This document shows, in pieces, positions 16,980-23,992 of a DNA stretch of 64,000 nucleotides. Under the pieces are notes generated by a model, which did no database searches, was not told the origin of the DNA, and saw only the letters and a list, made by a program, of their open reading frames with translations. Position 1 is the stretch's first letter; every line of letters begins with the position of its first letter. This DNA is from Sulfurovum sp. XGS-02 (GTDB lineage: Bacteria; Campylobacterota; Campylobacteria; Campylobacterales; Sulfurovaceae). The DNA is taken from positions 2,108,001-2,172,000 of the forward strand of contig NZ_CP093312.1 of the NCBI RefSeq assembly GCF_023213175.1, given 5' to 3'. A program made the translations under genes and the position numbers.

Positions 16980-19900
16980 ATGAAACGATTTTTTGAACTA
17001 CTTATACAGTATAAATTTCTCATGCTCGCACTTTTCATAGCCATCTCCGGATTTGGCTATAAAGCGTACCAAAATATACCCGTAGATGCCTTTCCGGACA
17101 TCACACCCAAACAAGTGGTCATCTATACCGAGAGTGCGGGTAACTCTGCTGAAGATATAGAAAAGCTCATTACTTACCCTATAGAAGCGGCTATGTCAGG
17201 ACTTCCTGGTGTGAAGATGATACTTTCCAACTCCATTTTTGGACTTTCCTATGTTTCTATTTTTTTTGAAGATGAGTATGATACTTACCTCTTGCGTCAA
17301 CTCGTCACTGAAAGACTCAACACAGTAGACATCCCAAAAGGCTGGGGAACGCCTGTGATGGGTCCAAATACCACTGGCCTTGGACAAGTACTCTGGTATG
17401 CACTCAAAGATGAGTCTAAAACATTTACACCAAGCCAACTTAGGCAAATGCATGAATATACGGTTACCCCACTACTTAAATCAGTAGATGGTGTAGAAGA
17501 AGTCATCTCGTGGGGTGGCTATGAAAAACAATATGAAGTACTCATAGACCCTAAACGCTTACAGAGTGTAGATGTCACCTATAATGAAGTTATAGAAGCC
17601 CTTGAAAAATCAAACCAATCTGTAGGAGGACAATACCTCGAATTTAACCGTGAACAGTACCTTATACGTGCTGCAGGTCTTTATAACACTCTTGATGACA
17701 TCAGAAATACTGTCATTCGTACCAAAGATGCTAAAACAGTCACCGTTCAAGATGTTGCCACCATCCAAGAAGGCAAAGCACCACGTTTTGGTGCTGTATC
17801 AGTAGATGGCAAAGAGAGAGTCTTTGGTATGGTACTGCAACGTTCAGGTACCAATGCAGCTAAAGTTGTTGAACTCATTAAAACAAAAATGCCATTGGTC
17901 AATGCTGCACTTCCCAAAGGTGTCACTCTGGATGTCATTTATGACAGAACAGAGATCACGCATAAAGCAGTAAGTACTATGAACTCTGCTCTCCTTACCG
18001 GGTCGATCTTGGTTGCTATAACACTCTTTCTATTTTTGTTTGAGTTGCGTTCTGCGTTTATTGTGATTGTCTCCTTACCTATCTCTTTGCTTATCGCATT
18101 TTTGATGATGCAGGAGTATGGTATCTCTGCAAATCTCATGTCTCTCTCGGGCCTTGCCATCGCCATAGGGATGATAGTCGATGGTACCATCGTTGTGGTG
18201 GAGAACTCCTTTAGGCTGCTTCACGACAACCCCAAGGCATCCAGAGCTGAAGTCATCGCAGAAGCTACTGCCGAAGTGGCAAAACCTGTGCTTTTTGCCC
18301 TGCTTATTATCGCTACTGTATTTATACCACTACTTAGCCTTGATGGTCTTGCAGGTAAACTCTATACACCTATGGCTCTAGACATTGTCTTTGTGATGCT
18401 TGGTTCACTCGCAGTTGCACTTCTGCTTGTGCCTGTACTTTCATTCATGATGCTCAAACAAGGAAAACATGCCAACAGTCCACTAATGCATGCTATTAAG
18501 TCATTTTATACCCCTATGTTAATCTTTTCACTCAAACATGCTAAAAAGTTAGTTACTGTAACCTTTTTCATCTTTATTGTTCTGGCAGGACTTTTGAGCC
18601 AGCAAGGTCGTGAGTTTATGCCTGAACTTAATGAAGAGACCATCATGTACAGAGTCATCGCCATCCCTGGAACAGCACTCACTCAAAGTGTAGAAAATGC
18701 GCAAGCCATTGAAAATTTCATACTTGAGACGTACCCTAAAGAAGTGCTATCGGTGCTTTCCATGATAGGGCGTAGTGAAAAAGGTGAGACTGCACAAGCC
18801 AACTACATGGAAGTACTGCTCACACTCAATCCAGAGTTCACAGAGATACCAAAGCTCGATAAAGAGATGACAAAAAAACTAAAAGAAAAGTTTAACTTCT
18901 TACAATTCATTTCTACGCAGCCTATCGCTATGCGTATCGAAGAGTTACTTGAAGGTGTAAGTGCAGAACTTGCTGTTAAAATCTACGGGGAAGACCAAAA
19001 AATCATGTCGCAAATAGCTGGTGAAATTTCTGGCATTCTTAGAGGCATAGAAGGGCTTGATCATGCTGAAGTAGAAACACAATTGGGACAGGCGCAAATC
19101 AACATCAAACCAAACTACTTAGCTCTTTCACGTTATGGGTTGAGTATAGAAGATGTGATGCAAGTGATTCGTTATGGTATCGGTGAAGAAGCTGTGACAC
19201 AAAAAATAGAAGGCGTAAAACGTTTTGGTATCGTAGCTAAACTCAAAGATGCAAAACAAGATATCAACACACTGAAATCACTTGTTTTACGTTCAGACTC
19301 CGGAAAAGTTGTGACACTTGAAGAAGTATGCGACATAACTGTTATACAGGGTCCTGCTTTCATTAAAAGAGAAGACTTGAGCCGTTATATGGTACTTTCA
19401 CTCGAAGTAGAAGATCGTGACATTGCTACTTTCGTAGAAGAAGCAGATGCCAAGATAAAAGCCAATGTAAATATACCAGACGGCTACTACATCAAATGGG
19501 TGGGTGACTTTAAAAATATGCAAGAAGCCACAGCAACCTTGGCGATGATTATTCCTATTACTTTACTGCTCATTATGCTTTTGCTCTACACCGCATTTAA
19601 CTCGTTTAAAAAAGCTTTTCTAATCTTGCTTGGTGTGCCTCTAGGTCTCATGGGTGGGATAGTCGGACTTTTACTCTCTGGTGAGTATCTTTCGGTCTCT
19701 GCTATTGTTGGATTCATTGCTATTTTTGCCATCGCTATACTCAACGGCATTGTTCTTGTATCTTTTATAGATGAGTTGCGCAAAAAATTCCCCACAGTCA
19801 AAACCATAGACTTGGTAAAAGATGCCACGCTCTTACGGCTCAGACCTGTACTTATGACAGCCTTTACCACACTCTTTGGGATATTACCTCTACTTTATGC

Positions 19901-20030
19901 TACAGGTGTAGGCTCAGAGATACAGTATCCACTTTCTGTAGCTGTAACAGGAGGGATTATCTCTTCTACGATACTCACTCTTTTAGTTTTACCGGGCTTG
20001 TATGTGTTGTTCTTTAAAAAAGAGGAATAA
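16980..20030 (+). CDS. Heavy-metal RND transporter (CzcA/CusA family)
   Basis: 1016 residues, normal for heavy-metal RND pumps, with 12 predicted membrane segments and two large periplasmic loops. IPVDAFPDITPKQV near residue 33 is the family's opening motif. The fourth membrane segment has AIGMIVDGTIVVVEN near 394-410, with the proton-relay Asp. The metal cannot be fixed with confidence; the Asp-Gly pair resembles the Zn/Co/Cd group more than the Cu/Ag group. It uses the proton gradient to send metal out through the CzcBC-like partners. Confidence 0.92.
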   Translation: MKRFFELLIQYKFLMLALFIAISGFGYKAYQNIPVDAFPDITPKQVVIYTESAGNSAEDIEKLITYPIEAAMSGLPGVKMILSNSIFGLSYVSIFFEDEYDTYLLRQLVTERLNTVDIPKGWGTPVMGPNTTGLGQVLWYALKDESKTFTPSQLRQMHEYTVTPLLKSVDGVEEVISWGGYEKQYEVLIDPKRLQSVDVTYNEVIEALEKSNQSVGGQYLEFNREQYLIRAAGLYNTLDDIRNTVIRTKDAKTVTVQDVATIQEGKAPRFGAVSVDGKERVFGMVLQRSGTNAAKVVELIKTKMPLVNAALPKGVTLDVIYDRTEITHKAVSTMNSALLTGSILVAITLFLFLFELRSAFIVIVSLPISLLIAFLMMQEYGISANLMSLSGLAIAIGMIVDGTIVVVENSFRLLHDNPKASRAEVIAEATAEVAKPVLFALLIIATVFIPLLSLDGLAGKLYTPMALDIVFVMLGSLAVALLLVPVLSFMMLKQGKHANSPLMHAIKSFYTPMLIFSLKHAKKLVTVTFFIFIVLAGLLSQQGREFMPELNEETIMYRVIAIPGTALTQSVENAQAIENFILETYPKEVLSVLSMIGRSEKGETAQANYMEVLLTLNPEFTEIPKLDKEMTKKLKEKFNFLQFISTQPIAMRIEELLEGVSAELAVKIYGEDQKIMSQIAGEISGILRGIEGLDHAEVETQLGQAQINIKPNYLALSRYGLSIEDVMQVIRYGIGEEAVTQKIEGVKRFGIVAKLKDAKQDINTLKSLVLRSDSGKVVTLEEVCDITVIQGPAFIKREDLSRYMVLSLEVEDRDIATFVEEADAKIKANVNIPDGYYIKWVGDFKNMQEATATLAMIIPITLLLIMLLLYTAFNSFKKAFLILLGVPLGLMGGIVGLLLSGEYLSVSAIVGFIAIFAIAILNGIVLVSFIDELRKKFPTVKTIDLVKDATLLRLRPVLMTAFTTLFGILPLLYATGVGSEIQYPLSVAVTGGIISSTILTLLVLPGLYVLFFKKEE

Positions 20031-20039
20031 TTAATCATT

Positions 20040-20075
20040 ATCATGGGAGAATCCCATGGTATACTATTTTTTATT
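20040..20075 (+). terminator. Terminator of the metal-efflux operon
   Basis: CATGGGA-GAA-TCCCATG (20042-20058) is a perfect hairpin, followed by a T-rich tail (ATTTTTTATT), 10 bases after the stop codon of the RND gene. Confidence 0.75.
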
Positions 20076-20157
20076 CCCTTTTATATAGATTTATTAGAAT
20101 ATACTTGTGTCTTATTCTTATCCATCTTCTTTGATGTAGATTTTATGCTTATTTCAG

Positions 20158-20283
20158 AAACCTTATAATCTAACATATTTTATAACGTTTCCCGCTATAG
20201 CGTTGTTTGCGAGCCATAAAATCTACCCCTTCAATAGAAAACCTTATAAAATGTTCCATATTGGAATGTTTTATAAGGAAAAC
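20158..20283. repeat. CCTTATAA repeat, long composite copy 4
   Basis: About 126 bases with the same plan as the copy at 52215. A left part holds AACCTTATAATCTAACATAT, a linker ends in CAATAGAAAA, and a right hairpin (20242-20278) pairs CCTTATAAAA with TTTTATAAGG around a variable centre. It lies between the czcA terminator and the first attC-like site. Confidence 0.8.
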
Positions 20284-20398
20284 TATCAAAAGAAGTGTGA
20301 TCTAAAAAAGTATAAAAACAGATGTTTCAATTACATGAAATCGTTCGAGTATAGACAATTAATTGTGCTATAATTTTTATCTATCGGTGACACAAAAT

Positions 20399-20459
20399 TC
20401 TGAACGGTCTCAAAAGCCACCTGCGGGTTTTTGATTGGTCTCCTTTGATTTGTTATGTG
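20399..20459 (-). repeat. attC-like site A, after the abiV cassette
   Basis: Read on the minus strand it begins CACATAACAAATCAAAGGAG, shares AATCAAAAACC with site C, and ends near ACCGTTCAG. A weak internal hairpin pairs CAAAA with TTTTG. Its right boundary lacks the GTTAT seen in site C, as expected for the last site of an array or a decayed one. Confidence 0.7.
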
Positions 20460-21034
20460 TTTTTAATTTGTTCGAACAGGGCATCGGTTATGTCGTCCAT
20501 TTCATATGTGTGATTGGTGACTCCAACTAGCGCATCATCAAATGCTTCAATTGCAAATAAGACTAAAGACCTCGCAAGCTTCTTGTCTACTTTCTCAGCT
20601 GGTATAGTTAAGCTACCGTTTTCTCTTTGGAAATACAGTGCACTTTCTCTAGTTTGGACAAAACCTGAATTGTGTGCCAGATTCATTATGCGCTGAAGCT
20701 CTGGACTTCCAAGAGCTTCGTTTAAACGTTGCGCCACTGTAACAGTCGGCAATGCAGCCATTTGATGCTTTGTTCTATGATCTCGGAATATATTACGCCC
20801 ATTTTTTTCTGGATGTTTTCCATCAGTAAAGGAACCAATGTGTGCCTTTGCAATTTCTTCACATGCACTTATACTCAAAAATGCAGAAGTTGGATAGCTA
20901 CCATTCATGTATAAAGTACATGCATCTTGAATAAGCTGAACTATATGGTCAACTGCTTTGTTAAAATCATCAACACTTTGAATAAGATTTTCATCCGTTC
21001 TTACCATGCTGCTGATAAGTTCAAATACTTCCAT
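20453..21034 (-). CDS. abiV: AbiV family abortive-infection protein
   Basis: 193 helical residues. SAFLSISACEEIAKAHIGSF near residue 50 and the following FRDHRTKHQ match the HEPN_AbiV family. The lactococcal member stops phage growth by blocking translation after infection. The stop codon lies within attC-like site A, as in a typical integron cassette, and site B lies just upstream. No promoter was found between them, so it probably depends on read-through along the array. The family is clear; activity in this host is inferred. Confidence 0.85.
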   Translation of the reverse strand: MEVFELISSMVRTDENLIQSVDDFNKAVDHIVQLIQDACTLYMNGSYPTSAFLSISACEEIAKAHIGSFTDGKHPEKNGRNIFRDHRTKHQMAALPTVTVAQRLNEALGSPELQRIMNLAHNSGFVQTRESALYFQRENGSLTIPAEKVDKKLARSLVLFAIEAFDDALVGVTNHTYEMDDITDALFEQIKNT

Positions 21035-21051
21035 AGTAGGTTCTCGCTTTA

Positions 21052-21119
21052 CACATAATGTTTAAAATAAGAAATAAATTAGCCGCAGGATAATTTATTT
21101 CTCTCCAATGATTTGTTAT
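21052..21119 (-). repeat. attC-like site B
   Basis: On the minus strand: TATAACAAATC at one side, CATTATGTG at the other, and between them a perfect 11-base stem GAAATAAATTA / TAATTTATTTC with a 9-base loop (21071-21101). Single-stranded folding of this kind, with little primary sequence shared in the stem, is the hallmark of attC. Confidence 0.8.
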
Positions 21120-21789
21120 ATTTTTCCCTAATATTTACAATGATAGGAGTAACTAATTTTGTTATATATTCTCTATCTTGATCACTCCCACTAAATCCAT
21201 ATGACATAGCTATTGTAATTATTTTAGCTTGTTCAATTAATGGGGCAATCGTATAAACATAATTTTCAATTTCTTGTTCACTCCACAAATCCCCCTCTAA
21301 GTAATAGCTTGATTTATTAAATATATCTAAGTCTAAGTCTAATATAATTTTTTTATTGCCTATAGAGTGTATTAAGTCTTCAATTTTATCATGGATGTTT
21401 TGTTTGGCACCATAATTAATCAATAAGCTTTCATCTAATCCAATTTCTGTATCTGTTTGAAAACAGTGAAAATCCACTCTATTTACATAACCTCTAATTA
21501 TTGATGGAGCAATGAAAGAATCCTTTCTAATATAGTTTTCTTCAATAAGTACATCCTTCATCGTTTCTAGATTCATATCTTTGATTATAGACTCATCTTC
21601 TTGATAGTCATTTATCGCATCCCAATGATAATCTAGATGAACTAAAGTAGAAGGAATATCGTTTTCTTCTCTATATAGTTCCCAGCAATACAATGACCAT
21701 TTGTGATTATCCATAATCCATATATTTGGGTATATTTCCTCAAAATATTCTTCATTATTTGAAAAAATTATTTTATTGATATAATCCAT
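21079..21789 (-). CDS. UPF0489 family protein
   Basis: 236 residues from MDYINKIIF; AAGGAAG precedes this ATG, while the upstream extension runs into attC-like site C and is not used. IWIMDNHKWSLYCWEL near residue 22 and LVHLDYHWDA near 48 are the UPF0489 signature, and KKIILDLDLDIFN near 140 adds an Asp-rich motif. This resembles metal-dependent arginase-like folds, but the biochemical role is unknown. The gene ends inside attC-like site B, so it is the second cassette of the array. Confidence 0.85.
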   Translation of the reverse strand: MDYINKIIFSNNEEYFEEIYPNIWIMDNHKWSLYCWELYREENDIPSTLVHLDYHWDAINDYQEDESIIKDMNLETMKDVLIEENYIRKDSFIAPSIIRGYVNRVDFHCFQTDTEIGLDESLLINYGAKQNIHDKIEDLIHSIGNKKIILDLDLDIFNKSSYYLEGDLWSEQEIENYVYTIAPLIEQAKIITIAMSYGFSGSDQDREYITKLVTPIIVNIREKYNKSLERNKLSCG

Positions 21790-21800
21790 CAACTTCCTTA

Positions 21801-21872
21801 GTATAACGTTTAAAATGACCAATCAAAAAGCCGCTTGCAGGTTTTTGATTGATCTCCTCTGATTTATTATGC
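21801..21872 (-). repeat. attC-like site C
   Basis: The minus strand starts GCATAATAAATCAGAGGAG and ends AAACGTTATAC. Between them is a perfect 10-base stem CAATCAAAAA / TTTTTGATTG (21820-21829 with 21842-21851). The outer ATAAT/GTTAT pairing and the total of about 70 bases fit integron attC sites. Confidence 0.8.
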
Positions 21873-22328
21873 CGCGATACTCCGTTTTTGCGGAAGCAAG
21901 AAGGCTCCGAATAGCATCCCAAGCACTAAGCCAACAATGATTGCCGGAAGGCCAATAGCAATATACCATCCTATACCCAATACAATATAGGCACTCAATA
22001 GACCAGAGAGCACAGCTCCCACGATTGCAACGCCTAGGTCAGGCATCTTGAATCTCTCTAGCAGGCGGACTAACCCAAATAATACGAGTGCGATGATGAT
22101 TGCATAGATAGAGAGAAGCAGTGCCCATCCCAGTATGTATACTGTATTGCTTAAGAATTCTTCCCAGGAGAGCGAGAACGGTTCAGCATACCATCCGGGG
22201 CCAGGTCTGTCACTATAAGCGAGATAACCTGCCACTGGCGAGAGAATTAGGAAGAGAGTGGTTCCCCCAACGACCACGCCCAAGTACATTGCTACTGTCT
22301 TCAGCAAATCAAGTGATATCCGCTTCAT
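21867..22328 (-). CDS. Four-helix membrane protein in an integron-like cassette
   Basis: 153 residues with about four hydrophobic helices (near 12-32, 63-88, 97-120, 122-145) and little else. The ATG has GGAGAG before it and the stop codon is in attC-like site C, so this is the first cassette of the array as transcribed. No family is recognised. The GC-richer sequence differs from the AT-rich neighbouring cassette, which suggests a different donor. Confidence 0.75.
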   Translation of the reverse strand: MKRISLDLLKTVAMYLGVVVGGTTLFLILSPVAGYLAYSDRPGPGWYAEPFSLSWEEFLSNTVYILGWALLLSIYAIIIALVLFGLVRLLERFKMPDLGVAIVGAVLSGLLSAYIVLGIGWYIAIGLPAIIVGLVLGMLFGAFLLPQKRSIAA

Positions 22329-22490
22329 TGAGTCTCTCTCCGCATAATTATTTATTCAACAAACACTTTATACAAAACATTCGGAAATCCCTATGATAAC
22401 CAACAGAAAAAATGTGTGTTTATTGGATAAAACTTCCTCTTTTTAACTATTTTATACCAAAAATGATAAAAATTCCTAAAATACATCAAA

Positions 22491-22658
22491 ATGCAATGTG
22501 CCATTTGCCCAGAAATTGGCGATATTTGTACAAAGTGTGGTTTATCGGGAAAATATCGGGATAAAACCACAAAGTGTGTGTTTATTGGAACTGACACTTA
22601 TGATTTTTGCTCGCCTTGTTTTTTAAATACCATAGCGCCCTATGGAGACCCGCAATAA
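22491..22658 (+). CDS. Possible small cysteine-rich protein
   Basis: A 55-codon frame with three CxxC pairs (CAIC, CTKC, CSPC), as in a zinc ribbon. No ribosome site is seen, and it overlaps on the other strand a small membrane-peptide gene that has one. The coding of KCVFIG is repeated just upstream at 22410-22427 in another open stretch that ends at once, which hints at a partial duplication. Treat it as a candidate only. Confidence 0.3.
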   Translation: MQCAICPEIGDICTKCGLSGKYRDKTTKCVFIGTDTYDFCSPCFLNTIAPYGDPQ

Positions 22659-22695
22659 CGCTGCCTAAAATCACAACTACTGCTAATGTGCTCAC
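22582..22695 (-). CDS. Small single-helix membrane protein
   Basis: 37 residues from a GTG start with AAGGA six bases before it. MSTLAVVVILGSVIAG forms one membrane helix, followed by the aromatic and basic tail LHRALWYLKNKASK. It resembles the 33-residue protein at 23775 at several positions (MST, VILG/IVLG, R-A, YL-K). Short hydrophobic peptides with basic tails occur among type I toxins and small regulatory membrane proteins; which applies is unknown. Confidence 0.55.
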   Translation of the reverse strand: MSTLAVVVILGSVIAGLHRALWYLKNKASKNHKCQFQ

Positions 22696-22729
22696 GATGT
22701 TCCTTGTGGAGAATTAATAAAATTTTCTA

Positions 22730-23314
22730 TTAAAATCTCCATATATTTTTAAGAATTTGAGAATTGATTTCTTCTTGTTTTTCTCTAATAGAAGTTAGTT
22801 GTCTTTTTTTAACCTTCATTAGTTGCTCGGCTTGTCGAATTTCAGACCGCAAGGTTTGATTTAGTATGTCAACTTTTTCTTCATTTGAATTAAACATTTT
22901 TTGCAAAAAGTTTCTATCTTTTAAATATTTTAGATTCAATTTTATTTTGGAATTACATTCCGAAATATCCCATTCTAATGAATTAATTTCTATATCTAAT
23001 TCATATTCCTCTTTATCCAAAGGCTGTCTTTTGCTTATTAGGGCCTTGCGCTCATTTATTTCATCTAATATCTCTTGCAAGTCTCGTTGATATTTATCTG
23101 GATTACTTAATGCCTTCTGAAGTATTTTTAAGCCATCTCTTTGTCTCTTGAAGTATGCTTTTTCTTCTAGTGATTCTTCATAGTCATTGTCTTCTTTCCA
23201 CATCTCGTAATGTGCGTCAGTCGTACTCATTATATGAAATGCTAATTGTTCACATTTGTGATTTAAGAAATCAATATTGTCTTTGCTAATCATTATTTTT
23301 AAACTCTCGGTCAT
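22730..23314 (-). CDS. Coiled-coil protein, unrecognised
   Basis: 194 residues, highly charged, with long heptad-rich helices (about 70-185) and no membrane segment. The start is uncertain: ATG codons at 23314 and 23293 both lack a good ribosome site. It overlaps the truncated EcoRI-type methylase fragment upstream, so it may have come with that fragment. No family is recognised. A DNA-modification-linked or structural role is guesswork. Confidence 0.6.
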   Translation of the reverse strand: MTESLKIMISKDNIDFLNHKCEQLAFHIMSTTDAHYEMWKEDNDYEESLEEKAYFKRQRDGLKILQKALSNPDKYQRDLQEILDEINERKALISKRQPLDKEEYELDIEINSLEWDISECNSKIKLNLKYLKDRNFLQKMFNSNEEKVDILNQTLRSEIRQAEQLMKVKKRQLTSIREKQEEINSQILKNIWRF

Positions 23315-23459
23315 TACAATTACAATAAACTACTTTATCTTTGAAGTGTTTTTTGTAGTGTTTCAATTCCCTTTCAATACCGGGAAACTGGGTATAAAAC
23401 TCATCTTCTTTGGAGTCTATTGCTCTATGGAGATTCGAATTTAGTACTTTTTCTGCCAT
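23286..23459 (-). pseudogene. Truncated EcoRI-type adenine DNA methylase, N-terminal 57 codons
   Basis: The frame from 23459 reads NSNLHRAIDSKEDEFYTQFP, then ELKHYKKHFKDKVVYCNCND, which is the N-terminal block of the EcoRI methylase family (these proteins normally run ...VVYCNCDDP...SNF and on to about 300 residues). Here it leaves the family after CNCND and stops seven codons later. The catalytic Asn-Pro-Pro-Phe region is absent, so no activity is expected. It is a relic of a restriction-modification system. Confidence 0.75.
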
Positions 23460-23774
23460 TTCACAATAAACTTTTATGCTAAGTCGTGGTTATCTTAACA
23501 TTAAGGCACTTAATCTATATGTAGATTATCAATCTTCCATACGAGACTCAACTGCAACAGAGACAGACTCATCATTTCCAAATAGTTTTTTGATCATTCC
23601 AAACATAATCTGTATCCCATAATTAGTTATCATTTAGTATATACTATCACATATTATGACATATTCTAGCCATACCATATTGCTTTGCAGACCCTATCTA
23701 GAACAAAACAATAAAATGTGTGGCTAAGCTTCGACTTTAGATATACTTTTATATCCCTACAAAGAAGGATCAAC
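23460..23774. other. Spacer with one tiny reading frame
   Basis: The only coding candidate is a 25-codon minus-strand frame at 23529-23606, MFGMIKKLFGNDESV, with a weak GGGA upstream; it is not supported enough to call. Otherwise the DNA is AT-rich with no recognised signal. Confidence 0.4.
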
Positions 23775-23876
23775 ATGAGCACAACAGCAACATTGATAGT
23801 TTTAGGTGGCATATTGGCGATACCATACAGAGCACCATGCTACCTTGAGAAAAGAAATGCAAAATCGGACAATTAA
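23775..23876 (+). CDS. Small single-helix membrane protein at the right end
   Basis: 33 residues, MSTTATLIVLGGILAIPYRA followed by a charged tail, with AAGGA six bases before the ATG. One short membrane helix is predicted. It is similar in start and layout to the minus-strand peptide at 22582. It is the last gene before the element's right end, about 60 bases away. Its function is unknown. Confidence 0.5.
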   Translation: MSTTATLIVLGGILAIPYRAPCYLEKRNAKSDN

Positions 23877-23924
23877 TATTACACTTTCTGTAATTGGATA
23901 CCCTATACGCCTATATATCGCATG

Positions 23925-23953
23925 GTATTACACTTTAATACTAGATAAAGAAT
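23925..23953 (-). repeat. Right end of the mobile element
   Basis: ATACTAGATAA (23938-23948) is the inverted match of the left-end TTATCTAGTAT. Inward lies the palindrome GTATTA-CACTT-TAATAC (23925-23941). Outward come AGAAT and then GGTACTTTTTTTGAAG, where MutS7 coding resumes. Confidence 0.75.
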
Positions 23954-23992
23954 GGTACTTTTTTTGAAGTCTATGAGGTCAATAACGATGAG

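Larger units (their letters stand above)
619..23948 (+). mobile_element. About 23.3-kb recombinase-trio element inserted in mutS7
   Basis: The block is bounded by inverted TTATCTAGTAT copies and interrupts one reading frame: MutS7 codons end at 617 and resume in phase at 23954. Three tyrosine recombinases, a coiled-coil partner and a small protein sit at the left end. The cargo is mixed: a DUF4209 protein, iteron-like repeats, an ATPase, metal efflux genes, attC-bounded cassettes with AbiV, and a broken methylase. The flanks differ by a few bases (GATC on the left, GAAT on the right), and either tetramer would restore the frame. The parts appear to have come from several sources (plasmid, integron, metal island). 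No direct target duplication is visible. Confidence 0.85.

Noticed and set aside
20158-20283. Reading the long CCTTATAA repeat as another attC site
   Set aside because: It lacks the ATAAC/GTTAT outer boxes, has two separate palindromes, and a second copy lies in the backbone with no cassette.
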